Assembly: GCA_965223165.1 (NCBI GenBank)
Contig: CBDCVQ010000007.1
Location: 372,001-436,000, forward strand
Length of the DNA: 64,000 nucleotides
Reading direction: 5' to 3'
Origin: JABDMH01 sp965223165
GTDB taxonomy: Bacteria; Bacteroidota; Bacteroidia; Chitinophagales; Saprospiraceae
Of the stretch, positions 61,545 through 64,000 are shown in pieces. The position numbers and the translations under genes were made by a program. Numbering within the stretch: position 1 is the first letter of the stretch; the number at the start of each line of letters is the position of its first letter. The notes beneath the pieces are model-generated. The model had not been told where the DNA came from. It did no database searches and saw nothing but the letters and a program-made list of their open reading frames with translations.

Positions 61545-62285
61545 CTAACCCCATAGGGCAATCAAGCCGTAGATGATCGCCGCCAATAGCAGCACTCCGA
61601 TGGCGATAAACATATACGCACCTTTGGTCATGTCGGCAATCGTCTTTTTGATCTCTGCCCGGTCGTTGACCCGGGGAAACTCGGTGTCGGGCACCTCCAC
61701 CCCCAGAAAATTGCACAAGGGCTCCCATCCTTGATCCACACTGAATACTAAGAGTCGATCCTCCGGGACCGTCGCCTTGACCTCCTCGAGATGTGCATTG
61801 TAGCGAGCAATGGCCGACTGCTTGTCCTTCATCGTACCCCGATGTGACCGGCCCCATATCAATTTCGAGCTCATGTTGCCCATTTTTCTACCAAAAGGAG
61901 TGACCCATCGCAACACCTGAAACTGCCACATGCTCTCCGTGAAATAGATGGTATCTATCGTACTTTCATACCATGCTTCGGCTCCCCGGGGGTGCAACGT
62001 CATCAGCACCTTAGCGTCGGGATAAGCCTGCATCAACTCTTTCCAGACGCAGCAGGCCGGATTGTCTACGGCCGCCGCATACTTGGCCAAGACCCGTCCC
62101 CAATCGTGCTGCACGCCCGCAGGGCCATCAGCCACCTCATTCCAAAAATCCAGGTGGTCCTTGTTTTCCTTGTTGTCGATGACCTCGTACATGTGATAGC
62201 AGGGGTACCCTAGTTGGTCTAAGGCGGTCTTGGTAGACATCGTACCGGTACGGCCATAACCGGCACCAATAATTTGTAAGCTCAT
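61545..62285 (-). CDS. Sulfotransferase-family protein with C-terminal membrane tail
   Basis: 246 residues. It starts MSLQIIGAGYGRTGTMSTKT, the phosphate-binding loop of the P-loop sulfotransferase_4 group, which differs from the neighbour at 59345. Further family parts are YPCYHMYEVIDNKENKDHLD and VLMTLHPRGAEAWYESTIDT, the latter at the 3'-phosphate position. The final 24 residues form one membrane segment (YMFIAIGVLLLAAIIYGLIA), so the protein would be tail-anchored in the inner membrane. The group is common in eukaryotes and scattered in bacteria; its substrates are largely unknown. It converges with the MFS gene (stops 2 bp apart). Confidence 0.85.
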   Translation of the reverse strand: MSLQIIGAGYGRTGTMSTKTALDQLGYPCYHMYEVIDNKENKDHLDFWNEVADGPAGVQHDWGRVLAKYAAAVDNPACCVWKELMQAYPDAKVLMTLHPRGAEAWYESTIDTIYFTESMWQFQVLRWVTPFGRKMGNMSSKLIWGRSHRGTMKDKQSAIARYNAHLEEVKATVPEDRLLVFSVDQGWEPLCNFLGVEVPDTEFPRVNDRAEIKKTIADMTKGAYMFIAIGVLLLAAIIYGLIALWG

Positions 62286-62633
62286 GGTTGATTTGGTTTT
62301 TTGTGCGTTGTTGATTCAAATAGCTGTCGTAGCGGTCAGGGCTGTGCTAGCAGATGTGGGAGGTGGTACCCAATATAAGGAGCCAGGAGCTAAAGCTGTG
62401 CCTGTCTGCTGGGTATAGGGCAAAATATTGGGTAGTGGCACAAGATCCCCATATCGCTGGCGCGAGCTGGCTGCCTGCCTACGGGATGTGTCGAATGGAC
62501 TCGCCCTTGATCCGCATCAATTTTTCCTATCTTAATTGGGCTCCCTTTGTCCGCCGCAGGCATTGTTGACCGGGGTACGATAGCTGCTGGCTGCATCGGT
62601 GCTGATCACGGCGACTTCCAAAAGACCAAACCC
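62286..62633. other. Intergenic region before the amidase gene
   Basis: Nothing gene-like is recognised. It separates the minus-strand sulfotransferase start from the plus-strand amidase start and should contain both promoters. A T-rich stretch (TTTGGTTTTTTG, about 62289-62301) lies next to the sulfotransferase start. Confidence 0.4.
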
Positions 62634-64000
62634 ATGGAAACATACATCTACCGGACGGCCTTAGAGTTGGCTTCGCTCATCCGGAGCGACGCGGCAAGTA
62701 GTGTCCAGATCGTGCGCGACCATCTTGATCAAATCAAGCGGCACAACGGTCAGCTCCAGGCCATGGTGAGCATCTTCGAGGAGCAGGCATTGACGGAGGC
62801 GGCGGCCTGCGACCACGAGGCACAGCAAGGGCATTTTCGCGGACCACTGCACGGGGTACCCGTCACGATCAAAGAGTCCTTCTGGATCCAGGGGCAGCGA
62901 AGCACGACCAATTTTAAGATGTTGAAGGACTTCATCGGTCCGGAGGATGCGGTCGTGGTGGAGCGAATTAAAAAGAGCGGAGCCATCGTGCTAGGGCAGA
63001 CCAATGTGCCGCGCAATCTGCTGGATTATCAAGTGGCCGGTGATCTGTATCCCGAAGGCAAAAACCCGTACGACCTAGCATGCACGCCGGGGGGCAGTAC
63101 CGGCGGTGGCGCCGCAGCCGTGGCGGCCGGCTTCAGTCCGCTCGAATTGGGCAGCGACTTTGGTGGATCCGTACGAGTACCTGCCAACTTCTGCGGGCTC
63201 TACGGCCTCAAGCCCACGGACAAGACAGTACCCCTGCATGGGAATATTCCGCTGCCCAAGGACGCCGATACCTTTATCGTGCACATGGCCCAGGCGGGTC
63301 CGCTCGCTAGAGACGTCGACGACCTCCGCATCCTCTGGCAGACGATTGTGGGTCCGCACTCCAGTGATCGGAATATTCCTGCCATTGGCTGGCAGCCCCC
63401 TTCCAGCCGGTCGCTTGGCGACTATCGAGTGGCGTGGGTAGATGGCTGGCGGGGATATCCGACCAGTGAGCCTGTGAAGCAGGCCATCACCCAACTGATG
63501 GGAAAAATCCAGACCCAGGGGTGCCATACGAAGCAGGGTTTTCCCGACGACACCTTGCATGCCGATTCGCTGGAGGTCTTCGTCGGCATCTTTCCCTATG
63601 TGATCACCCAGGGCATGCCTTGGTTTGTCCGGGCCTTGGTCAAGCGTCAGTTGCTTAGCAATTTTCTCAAGGGAATTGACGCGCATCCTCGGATGGCAAA
63701 AGCCATGAAGGCGGGATTTCGCTACCGCACAGATCACTACGGCCAGGTGCTGCTTGAGCGCAGCCTGATGATACAGCGCTGGGAGCACTTCTTTGAGGAA
63801 TACGACTTTCTCATCTGTCCGCTGGCCTATGGACCGGCGTATCCCCGGTGCAAGACCGGGAGCAAACTTAGTTACGACGGTCGAGAGATGATCTATATCG
63901 ATTACACCTGGCCCTACGTGGGATGCTTCAATGCCTCTGGTCATCCGGCACTGACCATCCCAGCCGGTGTAAGTCCGGAGGGCCTGCCCCTAGGCATTCA
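62634..64000 (+). CDS. Amidase signature family enzyme, truncated by the window end
   Basis: I followed this frame by hand; it stays open from the ATG at 62634 to the last base (455 complete codons). The amidase-signature triad is complete: Lys in PVTIKESFWIQG near residue 80, the cis-Ser in CTPGGSTGGGAAAVAAG near 150 and the nucleophile Ser in LGSDFGGSVRVPANF near 175. The later family block ASGHPALTIPAGVSPEGLPL is just before the window edge, so only roughly 30-60 residues are missing. These enzymes hydrolyse amides; homologues include fatty-acid amide hydrolases and GatA. No GatB/GatC lies here, so a catabolic amidase is likelier. The minus-strand frame at 63.1-63.9 kb is its shadow. Confidence 0.9.
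   Translation, partial: METYIYRTALELASLIRSDAASSVQIVRDHLDQIKRHNGQLQAMVSIFEEQALTEAAACDHEAQQGHFRGPLHGVPVTIKESFWIQGQRSTTNFKMLKDFIGPEDAVVVERIKKSGAIVLGQTNVPRNLLDYQVAGDLYPEGKNPYDLACTPGGSTGGGAAAVAAGFSPLELGSDFGGSVRVPANFCGLYGLKPTDKTVPLHGNIPLPKDADTFIVHMAQAGPLARDVDDLRILWQTIVGPHSSDRNIPAIGWQPPSSRSLGDYRVAWVDGWRGYPTSEPVKQAITQLMGKIQTQGCHTKQGFPDDTLHADSLEVFVGIFPYVITQGMPWFVRALVKRQLLSNFLKGIDAHPRMAKAMKAGFRYRTDHYGQVLLERSLMIQRWEHFFEEYDFLICPLAYGPAYPRCKTGSKLSYDGREMIYIDYTWPYVGCFNASGHPALTIPAGVSPEGLPLGI

Noticed and set aside
63075..63944. 289-codon minus-strand frame inside the amidase gene
   Set aside because: It lies opposite an uninterrupted amidase frame with all catalytic motifs; it is a shadow in GC-rich sequence.

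Overview
The window looks like a chromosomal segment of a Bacteroidota bacterium, most likely from the Saprospiria (Lewinella/Saprospiraceae-like). The evidence is two proteins with type IX secretion (T9SS)-like C-terminal tails (34-36 kb and 54-55.6 kb) plus a third, repeat-rich one, a TonB-dependent receptor next to its enzyme, families typical of the phylum (DUF3078, DUF3857/transglutaminase-like, alpha/beta hydrolase-OsmC fusion, TMEM220-like), moderately high GC, and gene starts that mostly lack a clear Shine-Dalgarno. No rRNA, convincing tRNA, transposase, integrase or CRISPR array was seen.

Layout. 0-4.8 kb is a gene-poor, AT-richer accessory stretch. It holds an XRE-type regulator with a regular array of AGAAC/GTTCT half-sites just past its stop, an overlooked 48-residue exported peptide gene with two strong terminators, and, divergent from it, two tandem 502-residue helical paralogues of unknown function. 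4.8-9.2 kb has a membrane-anchored MutS-family ATPase divergent from an exported S9 peptidase. 9.3-11.6 kb is an 18-unit tandem array (about 134 bp per unit) with a recent exact 267-bp dimer duplication. 11.8-19.6 kb has a transglutaminase-like exported protein, DinB, and a polysaccharide block (Wzz-like, O-antigen ligase, beta-lactamase-fold hydrolase, flippase). 19.7-27.8 kb is a sugar catabolism cluster: ThuA-DUF1080 hydrolase, SDR, MFS, XylA, Gfo/Idh/MocA and a sugar epimerase. 28-33.3 kb has thioredoxin-TPR, OsmC fusion, acylphosphatase, LpxD and an alpha-glucan phosphorylase-like protein whose PLP lysine position is threonine. 34-35.8 kb is a secreted PQQ-type sugar dehydrogenase. 35.9-38 kb is a second repeat cluster built from the inverted form of the 9-11 kb element plus another unit. 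38-45.5 kb has polA, DUF3078, hpt, YjbQ, a DUF4143 ATPase with a five-copy iteron-like promoter repeat, and DsrE. 45.7-55.6 kb is an apparent phytate-use locus: AraC regulator, lipoprotein phytase, TonB receptor, triple-repeat exported protein, T9SS phytase. 55.9-64 kb has a zinc-ribbon/adenylate cyclase/AAA/TPR regulator, a sulfotransferase, an MFS carrier, a second, membrane-tailed sulfotransferase and a truncated amidase.

How the genes fit together. The 46-55 kb locus reads as one system: extracellular or surface phytases release phosphate and inositol phosphates, the TonB receptor imports or senses ligand, and the AraC protein may regulate. The 19-28 kb cluster reads as uptake and isomerisation/oxidation of a sugar. 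The most likely place for something undescribed is the left end (exported micro-peptide plus tandem helical paralogues). The two related hairpin-repeat arrays and the DUF4143 iterons come next.
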